Positions 35,404 to 43,021 of a stretch of 64,000 bases of DNA are shown one piece after another. Under the pieces are notes generated by a model. The model was not told where the DNA came from. It ran no database searches and worked only from the letters and a program-made list of their open reading frames with translations. The position numbers and the translations under genes were made by a program. The stretch is from the NCBI RefSeq assembly GCF_000262465.1, contig NZ_CM001489.1:4569631-4633630 (forward strand), given 5' to 3'. Numbering within the stretch: the stretch's first letter is position 1; every line of letters starts with the position of its first letter. The stretch comes from Frankia sp. QA3 (GTDB taxonomy: Bacteria > Actinomycetota > Actinomycetes > Frankiales > Frankiaceae).

Positions 35404-36708
35404 GTGCGGTTGATCAGGAGCAGTGCCACGGCTCGCTCCGAGCCGGACCGGGGCGCGCGGCCCCGGCGCGTGGCGATGCTGTCCATGCACACCTCGCCGA
35501 TGGAGCAGCCGGGCACCGGTGACGCCGGCGGGCTGAACGTCTACGTCGTGGAGCTCTCGCGGCAGCTCGCGGCCCTCGGCGTCGAGGTCGAGGTGTTCAC
35601 CCGGGCGGTGAGCAGCAAGCTGCCGACCTCGGCGGAGCTGGCCCCGGGCGTGACGGTGCGCCACGTCGACGCCGGGCCGTTCGAGGAGGTCCACCGCGAG
35701 GACCTACCGGCCTGGCTGTGCGCGTTCACCGCGGACGTGCTGCGCACCGAGGCGGGGCACGAGCCGGGCTGGTTCGACGTCATCCATTCGCACTACTGGC
35801 TGTCCGGCCAGGTCGCCCTCGCGGTCGCCCGGCGGTGGGGCGTGCCGTTCGTGCACACCTCCCACACCCTGGCGAAGATCAAAAACGGTGCGCTGGCCGC
35901 CGGGGACCGCCCCGAGCCGCCCGGCCGGCTGCTGGGCGAGCAGGAGGTCATCGCCGGCTCCACCCGGCTGATCGCCTCCACCGCGGACGAGCGCGACCAT
36001 CTCATCGACCTCTACGACGCCGCCCCCGACCAGGTCGACGTCGTCGCGCCGGGCGTCGACCTGGAGATCTTTCGGCCGGGCGATGCGGCGCAGTCGCGGG
36101 CGCGCCTCGGCCTCGACCCGGACGGCGACCTGCTGCTGTTCGTCGGTCGGATCCAGCCGCTCAAGGCACCGGACCTGCTGCTGCATGCCGCCGCCGAGTT
36201 GCTGCGCCGCGATCCGACCCGCCGCTCGCGGCTGACCGTCGCCGTCGTCGGCGGGCCCAGCGGCTCCGGCCTGGAGCAGCCGGACGCCCTGGTTAAGCTC
36301 GCCGCGGACCTGGGAATCTCCGACCTCGTCCGGTTCCAGCCGCCGGCGCCCCAGCGCGAGCTCGCCCACTGGTACCGGGCGGCCACCGCCGTCGTGGTCC
36401 CCAGCCACAACGAGAGCTTCGGCCTCGTCGCGCTCGAGGCCCAGGCCTGCGGCACGCCGGTGGTCGCCGCCGCGGTCGGCGGCCTGCGTACCGCCGTCGC
36501 CGACGGGGTCTCCGGCCTGCTCGTCGCGGACCGCGACCCGGCCCGCTACGCCGACGCGCTGGACCGACTGCTGCGCCAGCCGCACTCGCGGGCCCGGCTC
36601 GCGGCCGGCGCGGTCGGCCGGGCAGCCGGTTTCGGCTGGTCGGCCACAGCCCGCGGGGTGCTGCACAGCTACCGGCACGCGCTGAGCCCCGCGGCTGTCG
36701 CCGTGTGA
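35404..36708 (+). CDS. mshA: D-inositol-3-phosphate glycosyltransferase (mycothiol step 1)
   Basis: The 434-aa GT-B glycosyltransferase joins UDP-GlcNAc to inositol-3-phosphate, the first mycothiol step. It has MLSMHTSPMEQPGTGDAGG by region, a typical MshA entry loop, DVIHSHYWLSG, the HTSHTLAKIKN segment, LLFVGRIQPLKAPDLLL for the donor site, and the E-x7-E motif in ESFGLVALEAQACGTPVVA. GTG 35404 has GGAGG 6 nt upstream; ATG 35389 is an in-frame alternative. The TnpB element sits right behind it. Confidence 0.93.
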   Translation: MRLIRSSATARSEPDRGARPRRVAMLSMHTSPMEQPGTGDAGGLNVYVVELSRQLAALGVEVEVFTRAVSSKLPTSAELAPGVTVRHVDAGPFEEVHREDLPAWLCAFTADVLRTEAGHEPGWFDVIHSHYWLSGQVALAVARRWGVPFVHTSHTLAKIKNGALAAGDRPEPPGRLLGEQEVIAGSTRLIASTADERDHLIDLYDAAPDQVDVVAPGVDLEIFRPGDAAQSRARLGLDPDGDLLLFVGRIQPLKAPDLLLHAAAELLRRDPTRRSRLTVAVVGGPSGSGLEQPDALVKLAADLGISDLVRFQPPAPQRELAHWYRAATAVVVPSHNESFGLVALEAQACGTPVVAAAVGGLRTAVADGVSGLLVADRDPARYADALDRLLRQPHSRARLAAGAVGRAAGFGWSATARGVLHSYRHALSPAAVAV

Positions 36709-36779
36709 CCGGCCGGGTGGGAGGATCTTCACCGGAGCCAGCATCGTCACAGCCGCAAGCGGGGAGGTCTCGGGCCTTG

Positions 36780-38112
36780 ACGTCCGCCCTCGCCTGAAGG
36801 CGGGGGATTCCCACTCCTACACTTCATTCATCGACAGGGGGAGGTGTGGAATGGTGAGGTTCGCGGTTCGCGGGCTCCGGTGTTCCGGTGCCTCCCCGCG
36901 CGGTCACGGCCCGTCCGGCCGCGATGTTCCGGGCCGCGTTGATGTCGGCGTTGGCCGTGTGCCCGCAGGCGACGCAGCGGAACCGCGCCTGGCTCTCACG
37001 CGATTGTGCGGCCACGTTCCCGCAGGCCGAGCAACGCCGACTGGTGTATGCGGCCGGGACCTTCTCCACCCGGCCGGGGGCTTTCCGTTCCAACCGGACG
37101 ACCAGCAGCCCCCAGCCGGCGGCGAGGATGCCCCGGTTCAGGCCGGTTTTTCGCCGGACGCCGCGTCCCGGCTCGGCGACCGTGCCCCGTGCCGACCGGG
37201 TCATGCTCCGGATCCGCAGATCCTCGACACGGATCAGGTCGAAGCGGCGGGCAAGGTCGGTGCTGGTCTTCTTCACCCAGTCCTTGCGCCGGTCGACCTC
37301 CCGGGCTTTCACCCGGGCGATCCGGCCGCGGAGCCGGGCACGCCGCTTCGACCCGCGTCTCGCCTTCGCGAGCCGGCGGTGCAGCCGCCGCAGCCGAACC
37401 CGCTCACCCGGCCGCCATCCCGGACAGGACAGCAACTCCCCGGTCGACAGGGCGGTCGACAGGGCGGCCGACAGGGCCACCCCACGGTCCACGCCGACGA
37501 CACCGCCGGCGCCCGGGGCACCGATCGGCTCGGGGACCACCGCGAACGCCACCTGCCAGCGACCCGTCCGGTCCCGGGTCATCCGATACGACCTCGCGTT
37601 CGGCACGGTACGGCACGGGCGAAATCTCACCCAACCGACGTTCGGGACCTTCACCTGCGCCCAGCGGCGGCCGACCTGCCGGGCATCCCACTGGTGGCCC
37701 CGCCTGCCCACGATCCGGAAACCCTCGCGCTTGCCGCGCTTGCGGAATCCGGGTTTCCGGTGGGTGCCGCGCAAGAAACCGGCCATAGCTATAGCGAAAT
37801 CACGCGGTGCCCGCCGCTGGACGGTCTGCGAACCCTCCGCCAGCCACGGGTTTTCTTTCCGGTCCTCGGCCAACTGCCGGGCCTGCTCGTTATAGTCGGG
37901 CGCCGGGCCGCGGCGGGGACTCCACCACGACTGCTGTTCGACGGCCAGATTCCACACGTACCGCGCATGCCCGCAAGGCGACTCCAGCAATGCCGCCTGT
38001 ACAACAGTCGGATAGAGCCGGAAGCGGGACATGCCATGATTCCAGGGAATGGATACCGAAAATGCCAAACATGATGGAGCGGCGTTTCCCCTCTGCCGTG
38101 AACGGCGGGGCC
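36780..38112 (-). mobile_element. IS200/IS605-like tnpB-only element with palindromic ends
   Basis: One tnpB gene is flanked by hairpins in the same orientation. The right-end hairpin is at about 36787-36805 (CGCC-TGAA-GGCG core with a G-tract, followed by GATTCCCAC). The left-end hairpin at 38088-38110 has GCCGT-GA-ACGGC with flanking C and G tracts. Imperfect subterminal palindromes like these are recognised by TnpA Y1 transposases of the family, but none is encoded here, so movement would need a helper. The element lies between mshA and ybjN; the ybjN start is only 20 nt from the left hairpin. Confidence 0.78.
36824..38032 (-). CDS. tnpB: TnpB RNA-guided nuclease, solo element
   Basis: The 402-aa protein has the N-terminal RLYPTVVQAALLES and the split RuvC: GVDRGVALS (Asp), IRVEDLRIR (Glu), zinc knuckle C-S-A-C / C-V-A-C, and NADINAARNIAA (last Asp). 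All key residues are present. Right after the first RuvC motif there is a local LSTA repeat made by three 12-bp units at about 37440-37476, which lengthens the beta strand next to the catalytic Asp. ATG 38032 fits the family start; the frame continues to 38188. It is not close in sequence to the IS607 TnpB in this window. Confidence 0.9.
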   Translation of the reverse strand: MSRFRLYPTVVQAALLESPCGHARYVWNLAVEQQSWWSPRRGPAPDYNEQARQLAEDRKENPWLAEGSQTVQRRAPRDFAIAMAGFLRGTHRKPGFRKRGKREGFRIVGRRGHQWDARQVGRRWAQVKVPNVGWVRFRPCRTVPNARSYRMTRDRTGRWQVAFAVVPEPIGAPGAGGVVGVDRGVALSAALSTALSTGELLSCPGWRPGERVRLRRLHRRLAKARRGSKRRARLRGRIARVKAREVDRRKDWVKKTSTDLARRFDLIRVEDLRIRSMTRSARGTVAEPGRGVRRKTGLNRGILAAGWGLLVVRLERKAPGRVEKVPAAYTSRRCSACGNVAAQSRESQARFRCVACGHTANADINAARNIAAGRAVTARGGTGTPEPANREPHHSTPPPVDE

Positions 38113-38129
38113 TCCACGCCGCAGACCCG

Positions 38130-38624
38130 ATGACGGCACCCATCGACACGGCGGAGCGCGAGCGGCTCGACACCCTGATCGCCGACACCCTGACCGACCT
38201 CGGCCTCGCCTACGAGCGCGTCAACGCGGGCTCGTTCCTGGTCACCCTGGAGGGCGAGCACAAGCTGCGCACGATGACCTGGCTCGTCGTGCAGGACCAC
38301 ACCCTGCTGGTCGACGCGTTCTTCATGCGCGCCCCGGCGGAGAACGCGGCGGGCACCTACGCTTTCCTGCTCGGCCGCAACGCGAAGACCTACGGCGTGC
38401 ACTTCTCCATCGACCGGGTCGGTGACATCTTCCTGACCGGGCAGATCCCGCTGCTCGCGGTCACCGCCGAGGAGATCGACCGGATCCTCGGCTGCGTCGG
38501 CACCTACGCGGACGACAACTTCGACCCGGCGATCGCCCTCGGGTTCGCCGCGGCGATCGAGCGGGAGAAGGCGTGGCGGGCGAAGCTCGCCGCCGACGCC
38601 GGCAACGCCGCGAAGCCCGCCTGA
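38130..38624 (+). CDS. YbjN domain-containing protein
   Basis: The 164-aa protein has the YbjN fold signature: a helical N terminus (LDTLIADTLTDLGLAYER), beta strands (FLVTLEGEHKLRTMTWLVV), LLGRNAKTYGVHFSID and a C-terminal IDRILGCVGTYADDNFD. The family is thought to act as a chaperone-like or sensory protein; its exact role is unknown. Homologues lie beside mshA in other actinobacteria. ATG 38130 lies only 20 nt from the left hairpin of the TnpB element, so its native promoter was probably moved. Confidence 0.85.
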   Translation: MTAPIDTAERERLDTLIADTLTDLGLAYERVNAGSFLVTLEGEHKLRTMTWLVVQDHTLLVDAFFMRAPAENAAGTYAFLLGRNAKTYGVHFSIDRVGDIFLTGQIPLLAVTAEEIDRILGCVGTYADDNFDPAIALGFAAAIEREKAWRAKLAADAGNAAKPA

Positions 38625-38628
38625 ACGG

Positions 38629-39198
38629 TCAGTCCGTGACGCGGTGCAGGCGCGCCGACAGGTGCGACTGCAACGGCTTGCCCTCGGCCTCCATGTCGAT
38701 CGCGTAGGCCAGGTCCCCGCCCTCGACCAGCCCGTAGAGCCGCGCCGAGCGGGTGACGTCGCGGGCGGTCGCCGTCCGGATCAGCACGTTGTGGTCGAGG
38801 TCGATGCGGGTTCCCGTCACCGTGCCCACGTAGATCTCCGCGATGCCGAACGGGTGCGCGAGCGTCACCTCGACGACCTTCTTGCCGTCCTCGCCGGGCT
38901 GGACGCGCCAGAAGCCGGTCTCGGTGGCCAGCGGGCTGCCGGGCTCCCGGCCGTCGCGCGGCTCGTCCGCCCACCAGGTGTGGGAGACGTAGCCCAGCGC
39001 CGGGCGGCCGTCGGCGGCGAAGGTGATCTCCTGGCCGTAGTGGAAGCCCTCGAGGTCCTCGTAGCCGCCCACCCCCTCGCCGCGCCAGGTGCCGACGAGG
39101 AAGGCCAGCGGGAGCAGGCTGGGGTGCAGATCGGCGGTATTGGTCGTGGTGGCCTCGGACCGCGCCCGCCCGGCGGCCGACCGGCCCCGGGCGCTCAG
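38629..39198 (-). CDS. Nitrobindin/FABP-family beta-barrel protein, probable CTG start
   Basis: The 189-aa protein has the conserved entry HPSLLPLAFLVGTWRGEGVG (20 residues), then FHYGQEITFAADGRP, ETGFWRVQPG and IAEIYVGTVTGTRIDLD, as in heme-binding nitrobindin-like proteins. The conserved entry lies upstream of the first GTG (39072), so that start would lose an essential strand. No ATG, GTG or TTG occurs in frame before it. CTG 39198 overlaps the stop of the upstream small gene (CTGA) and has GAGGGG 5 nt before it, so translation probably starts there. It is convergent with ybjN. Confidence 0.82.
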   Translation of the reverse strand: MSARGRSAAGRARSEATTTNTADLHPSLLPLAFLVGTWRGEGVGGYEDLEGFHYGQEITFAADGRPALGYVSHTWWADEPRDGREPGSPLATETGFWRVQPGEDGKKVVEVTLAHPFGIAEIYVGTVTGTRIDLDHNVLIRTATARDVTRSARLYGLVEGGDLAYAIDMEAEGKPLQSHLSARLHRVTD

Positions 39199-39296
39199 CG
39201 CTGCCCCTCGTACAGCTTGTAGACCACATAGCCGGAGAACCAGGCGATCAGGACGGACATCGCCACCAGTAGCCCGGTGAAGAAGTAGTGCAGCAC
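39195..39296 (-). CDS. Small single-pass membrane protein (33 aa)
   Basis: GTG 39296 opens a 33-aa peptide with one hydrophobic helix (GLLVAMSVLIAWFSGYVVY) and a polar end KLYEGQR. Small proteins of this kind precede FABP genes in related genomes to my knowledge. Its stop TGA overlaps the probable CTG start of the FABP gene, which argues it is translated. It has only a weak ribosome site. Confidence 0.6.
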   Translation of the reverse strand: MLHYFFTGLLVAMSVLIAWFSGYVVYKLYEGQR

Positions 39297-39390
39297 GCTC
39301 CGCAGCCTAGCCCCGCGCCAGGCCAACGCGGTCAGGCGGGCGGGCGCCGCGGCGACACGCCGAGGGCCGCCGATGGGGCAGACTGGGGCA

Positions 39391-39753
39391 ATGACCCGTC
39401 CGCTCGTCGTCAAGGTCACCGCTGGGATGGACGCGCCGGAGCGCTGCTCGCAGGCGTTCACGGTGGCGGCGGTCGCCGTCGCCGCCGGGGCGGACGTCTC
39501 GGTCTGGCTCACCGGCGAATCCGCCTGGTTCGCGCTGCCCGGACGGGCGGCGGAGTTCGATCTGCCGCACGCCGCGCCGCTGCCGGACCTCCTCGCCGGC
39601 ATCCTCGCCGGCGGCCGGGTCACCGTGTGCACCCAGTGCGCCGCCCGGCGCTCGTTCGGCCCGGACGACGTCATCCCGGGCATCCGCATCGCCGGCGCCG
39701 CCGCGTTCGTCGACGAGGTGCTCGCGGACGCAGTCCAGGCTCTCGTCTACTGA
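39391..39753 (+). CDS. DsrE/DsrF-like family protein
   Basis: The 120-aa alpha/beta protein starts RPLVVKVTAGMDAPERCSQA and has an AAGADVSVWLTGES loop and VTVCTQCAARR with two Cys, one of which could be the sulfur carrier. The DsrE fold handles sulfur transfer in some bacteria; here the role is inferred only from the fold. It is divergent from the small membrane protein gene. The stop codon is the first base triplet of a 16-bp tandem array. Confidence 0.82.
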   Translation: MTRPLVVKVTAGMDAPERCSQAFTVAAVAVAAGADVSVWLTGESAWFALPGRAAEFDLPHAAPLPDLLAGILAGGRVTVCTQCAARRSFGPDDVIPGIRIAGAAAFVDEVLADAVQALVY

Positions 39754-39815
39754 GGCGACGGCTTGGCGAGGCGACGGCTTGGCGAGGCGACGGCTTGGCG
39801 AGGCGACGGCTACCG
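39751..39815. repeat. 16-bp tandem repeat, four copies, starting at the dsrE stop
   Basis: Units GAGGCGACGGCTTGGC begin at 39752, 39768 and 39784, and a fourth partly diverged unit at 39800. The stop codon TGA (39751-39753) overlaps the first unit. Confidence 0.92.
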
Positions 39816-39962
39816 AAACGGCCGTCACGTCGACCCAGGGTGTCCCAGCGCTCGCGCCCCGTCGAAAGCCGTTGCAGAAGCCACCGCAGGCGCAACAACA
39901 GACCACGAGCGGGTCACGTCGAAACGCATGTCGCCGGCCATCGCATGCGCTTTCATGATCGC

Positions 39963-40235
39963 ATGATGGCAGACTCCGACATACTCTTCGCGGTGGTCCT
40001 GTTCGCGGCCGCCGGGCAGCGAACCGTCCGCCGGATCATCGCGCCGTTCCCCGATCGGGGCTCCGCGGTCGCGTTCGCCCACGACAACGGGCTGCATTGC
40101 TTCTCGGTGGGTCCGATGCACTTCGCGGTGCCGACGACGGTGCCGCCCGGTACGGGGTCGCCGGGCGGCCCCCGCCCGGTGCTGCCCGCCGCCGTCCACG
40201 CGGGCGCGGAGCGCGGCGGCGCCATCTGCCCGTAG
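39963..40235 (+). CDS. Small protein of unknown function
   Basis: The 90-aa frame from ATG 39963 starts MMADSDILFAVVLFAAAGQR and continues with VRRIIAPFPDRGSAVAFAHD, FSVGPMHFAVP and a G/P-rich tail. Third positions are mostly G/C and codon use looks like coding DNA. I do not recognise a family. No ribosome site is clear. It could be a real small gene with one hydrophobic N-terminal helix. Confidence 0.45.
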   Translation: MMADSDILFAVVLFAAAGQRTVRRIIAPFPDRGSAVAFAHDNGLHCFSVGPMHFAVPTTVPPGTGSPGGPRPVLPAAVHAGAERGGAICP

Positions 40236-40310
40236 CCCCGCGGGTGCCCGTAGCCGCGCGGCGCCCCGGGACCAGCCCGGCCGCCGTCACCAACCCTGCA
40301 CCCTGAAAAA

Positions 40311-40339
40311 GGGGACAGCGGACGATGCCCGCTGTCCCC
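40311..40339 (-). terminator. Rho-independent terminator of the DUF1416/sseA operon
   Basis: GGGGACAGCGG and its exact complement make an 11-bp stem with a 7-nt loop. On the minus strand it is followed directly by TTTTT, a classical U-tract and rare in this GC-rich DNA. It lies 51 nt after the DUF1416 stop. Confidence 0.9.
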
Positions 40340-40389
40340 TCTGCCGCGCCAGCCGCGCCATTGTCGCCGCGGCTGTCAGGCCGCGACCG

Positions 40390-40689
40390 TCAGGCCGCGA
40401 CCTCGACCTGCGTATCGACCGGCTCGCCCTGGCGGGCGAAGACCTTCTGCTCGCCGGTCGCGCCGGGCACCAGCGCCCGCACGGTCCACTGCCCCGGCCG
40501 CGCGAAGAAGCGGAACTGGCCGGTCGCGGACAGCGGAACCTCGGCGGTGAAGTCGCCGCCCTCGTCGAGCAGCCGGGCGTAGCCGGTCGAGACCGGTTCG
40601 CCGCCCTGCACCACGACGCCCTGAATCACGGTCTCCTTGGCCACGTCAATTCCCTCCACCGACGGTCCACCGCGGGTCGCGCCGCACAT
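40390..40689 (-). CDS. DUF1416 domain protein, sulfurtransferase partner
   Basis: The 99-aa protein is a small beta-sandwich with the family start MCGATRGGPS and the core VIQGVVVQGGEPVSTGYARL, SATGQFRFFARPGQWTVRAL. DUF1416 genes nearly always follow a thiosulfate sulfurtransferase gene in actinobacteria. The conserved N-terminal Cys may accept sulfur; this is an inference. It lies 3 nt after the sseA stop, followed by a clear terminator. Confidence 0.9.
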   Translation of the reverse strand: MCGATRGGPSVEGIDVAKETVIQGVVVQGGEPVSTGYARLLDEGGDFTAEVPLSATGQFRFFARPGQWTVRALVPGATGEQKVFARQGEPVDTQVEVAA

Positions 40690-40692
40690 GTC

Positions 40693-41526
40693 TCACGCAC
40701 CCTTCTCGATCGGCACGCCCACCAGCGAGCCGTACTCGGTCCACGACCCGTCATAGTTCTTCACGTTCGGCAGGTCGAGCAACTCGTGCAGGGCGAACCA
40801 GGTGTGCGCCGAACGCTCGCCGATGCGGCAGTAGGCGATGATGTCCCGCGAGAGGTCGACGCCGGCCTCGTCGTAGAGCTTGGTCAGTTCGTCGTTGCTC
40901 CGGAAGGTGCCGTCCTCGTTCGCGGTCTTCGCCCACGGGATGTTCTTCGCGGTGGGGATGTGACCGGCCCGCTGGGACTGCTCCTGCGGCAGGTGCGCCG
41001 GCGCGAGCAGCTTGCCGGAGAACTCGTCGGGGGAACGGACGTCGACGAGCGCCTTCTCGCCGATCGCGGCGACGACCTCCTCGCGGAACGCGCGGATGTC
41101 GGTACGCGGCTCCTTGGCGGTGTAGGTCGTCGCAGGCCGCGGGGTGACCTCGGCGGTCAGCTCACGGCCGTCGAGCTCCCACTTCTTGCGGCCACCGTCG
41201 AGCAGCCGGACGTCCGCGTGGCCGTACAGGCTGAAGTACCAGTACGCGTAGGCCGCGAACCAGTTGTTGTTGCCGCCGTAGAGAACGACGATGTCGTCGT
41301 TCGCGATGCCCTTGCCGGACAGCAGCTTCTCGAACTGCTCCTTGTTGACGAAGTCCCGGATGATCGGGTCCTGCAGCTCGGACTTCCAGTCGAGCCGCAC
41401 GGCAGCCGGAATGTGCCCCTTGTCGTAGGCGGAGACGTCCTCGTCGACCTCGACCAGAACAACCTTGGGGTCGTTGCGGTTCGCCTCGACCCACGCGGCG
41501 TCGACCAATGCCTTCTCGCGGCTCAT
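40693..41526 (-). CDS. sseA: Thiosulfate sulfurtransferase (tandem rhodanese)
   Basis: The 277-aa protein contains two rhodanese domains. The N-terminal one is inactive-like (AYDKGHIPAAVRLDW). The C-terminal one carries the active-site loop CRIGERSAHTW with the catalytic Cys. It moves sulfane sulfur from thiosulfate to cyanide or protein acceptors. ATG 41526 has GAGGAG upstream and overlaps the DUF4395 stop (ATGA). The gene is in an operon with DUF4395 and DUF1416, behind a cysteine-rich leader peptide. Confidence 0.94.
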   Translation of the reverse strand: MSREKALVDAAWVEANRNDPKVVLVEVDEDVSAYDKGHIPAAVRLDWKSELQDPIIRDFVNKEQFEKLLSGKGIANDDIVVLYGGNNNWFAAYAYWYFSLYGHADVRLLDGGRKKWELDGRELTAEVTPRPATTYTAKEPRTDIRAFREEVVAAIGEKALVDVRSPDEFSGKLLAPAHLPQEQSQRAGHIPTAKNIPWAKTANEDGTFRSNDELTKLYDEAGVDLSRDIIAYCRIGERSAHTWFALHELLDLPNVKNYDGSWTEYGSLVGVPIEKGA

Positions 41527-41942
41527 GCGCGCGCTCCTCTCACGGTGATGGAACGGAAGAACAGATACATCTGGCACCCGAGACAGAATTCGAACGCCGC
41601 ATTGAGGAAGGCCGCGATGAAGGCGGCCGCGGCGGCGACGAAACCGAGGGCGGAGACGCCCGAGAGGAACCCCGCGACCCCCACGGCACCGAAGATCGCA
41701 CCGACGAGCTGGGCGAACCGGGGCGGAGCCGCGTCCTCGGTGGTCTTGGGCGGCCCCAGGCGCGGCCGGATCAGCGCCCGGAACAACAGGCCGTAGGGGG
41801 CGTACCGCACGCCGGCCACCGCTCCCACCGCGAACACCGCGGTCTGCGCGAGCAGCAGCCATCCACTGCCCGTGACCAGCACTGCGGCGAGCACGACGGA
41901 GGTGATGGCAGCGGTGAACCGCAGGCCACGAGGATCCACCAT
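41523..41942 (-). CDS. DUF4395 membrane protein
   Basis: The 139-aa protein has about four hydrophobic helices (RFTAAITSVVLAAVLVTGSG, AVFAVGAVAGV, LVGAIFGAVGVAGFLSG, FIAAFLNAAFEFCLGCQMY). The C-terminal CLGCQ pair of cysteines is conserved in DUF4395 and may bind sulfur or metal. ATG 41942 has AGGAGA 8 nt upstream, and its stop overlaps the sseA start. It probably moves or handles a sulfur compound for the sulfurtransferase. Confidence 0.88.
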   Translation of the reverse strand: MVDPRGLRFTAAITSVVLAAVLVTGSGWLLLAQTAVFAVGAVAGVRYAPYGLLFRALIRPRLGPPKTTEDAAPPRFAQLVGAIFGAVGVAGFLSGVSALGFVAAAAAFIAAFLNAAFEFCLGCQMYLFFRSITVRGARA

Positions 41943-42034
41943 GAGACTTTCTCCTGACTCCCGGCTCGAGTACCCGGTCGGATGCGGAGCGATGCGTCGG
42001 GGTAACCGATCACATCAGGGACGCCGACCCGCGA

Positions 42035-42112
42035 TCAGGAAAGACGACACAAGCAGCTGCCCATGCGGCACAGGTCGACCGCGCGGCGCTTCACAAGCTG
42101 CGTCTGGAACAT
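42035..42112 (-). CDS. Cysteine-rich leader peptide upstream of the sulfurtransferase operon
   Basis: A 25-aa open frame begins MFQTQLVKRRAVDLCR and ends SCLCRLS, with Cys at positions 15, 20 and 22. The RxVDLCR...SCLCR pattern matches the small actinobacterial leader peptides placed before sulfur-metabolism genes. Ribosome stalling at the Cys codons under low cysteine could raise expression of DUF4395-sseA-DUF1416 92 nt downstream. No clear anti-terminator structure was traced between them. Confidence 0.75.
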   Translation of the reverse strand: MFQTQLVKRRAVDLCRMGSCLCRLS

Positions 42113-42149
42113 GGTTCGTGCCACGGTAGCAGCGAAAGTCACGTCTGTG

Positions 42150-42875
42150 CTAACCCACCGGCGATGGTTCCGAAGAATCACCATCTGCCCGTTTGATCCC
42201 GTCCACGGGGACGATCTCCGCCAGGGTCGCGAACACGGCATTGCGCGTCGGGGGTGCGCCGCTGGCCCGCCTGACCTCGCGGCCGAAGGCATCGACGATC
42301 AGCACTGTGGGCGTTCGCCGAACACCCAGCCGGCGGACCAGCTCGAGATGCGCCTCGGCGTCCACCTCGACGTGGCGTACCCCGGGCACCAGCGCGGCAA
42401 CCCCGGCCAGGACCTGCCGCGTCGACCGGCACGGCGCGCAGAACGCCGTGGAGAACTGCAGCAGTGTCGCCCGCTCCCCCATCGCCTCCCCGAGCGCGGC
42501 GAACTCGGCCCGCAACCCACCGTCAGGGATCCACGCACGGCCGGATCCGGGCACCTCACCGGACCCGACCACACCGGAGGACCCGACCACACCGGAGGAC
42601 CCGACCACGCCGGATGGTCCGGCGACTCCGGACGGTTCAGCCACGGCCATGACCGACCCTTTCGGCGACGGGCCGTCGGCGGCGGATCCCGGCGGGGAGG
42701 CCGGCGCTTCCCGCGCACGGGCGGGCGCCGGGATCGCCTGCGCGCCGGCTGGCCTCCCGGGCGCGGCGACCGCCCGTCCCCGCGCCGGGCGGAACCGTCC
42801 GTCCCGCGCGCGCATCACCATGCCCAGCGCCACCGCCAAGACGACGGCCCCGACCAGTACCCAGACTCCCGTCAC
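42150..42875 (-). CDS. Membrane-anchored thioredoxin-like protein
   Basis: The 241-aa protein begins with one hydrophobic helix (VTGVWVLVGAVVLAVALGMV), then a disordered linker with SGVVGS hexapeptide repeats (18-bp units at about 42565-42608), then a thioredoxin domain with the redox site TAFCAPCRST and the cis-proline segment VRRTPTVLIV. It would act outside the membrane. GTG 42875 fits the family start, though its TAGGAG is only 2 nt away; the frame is open to 42962. It lies upstream of the leader peptide on the same strand. Confidence 0.82.
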   Translation of the reverse strand: MTGVWVLVGAVVLAVALGMVMRARDGRFRPARGRAVAAPGRPAGAQAIPAPARAREAPASPPGSAADGPSPKGSVMAVAEPSGVAGPSGVVGSSGVVGSSGVVGSGEVPGSGRAWIPDGGLRAEFAALGEAMGERATLLQFSTAFCAPCRSTRQVLAGVAALVPGVRHVEVDAEAHLELVRRLGVRRTPTVLIVDAFGREVRRASGAPPTRNAVFATLAEIVPVDGIKRADGDSSEPSPVG

Positions 42876-42939
42876 AGCTCCTACAGCATCCCAGCGGCGC
42901 CCGCTCTTCCCGGGCCGGCGCCACCGCGCCACAATCACC

Positions 42940-42964
42940 GCCACCGCCACCGCCACCGCCACCG
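42940..42964. repeat. Hexanucleotide repeat (CACCGC)n
   Basis: About four copies of a 6-bp unit occur in the 146-nt gap between the LmeA-like and thioredoxin genes. Confidence 0.8.
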
Positions 42965-43021
42965 TCGGCGTCGGCGATCCCCCACCTCGGCGGTCCCACC
43001 CAGCCCGCGGCGCCCGTCACA

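Noticed and set aside
39072..39072. GTG start of the FABP-like gene
   Set aside because: It would remove the conserved GTWRGEG entry motif that is still encoded in frame upstream.
39751..39815. CRISPR-like short repeats after the DsrE gene
   Set aside because: This is a simple tandem array of 16-bp units without spacers.
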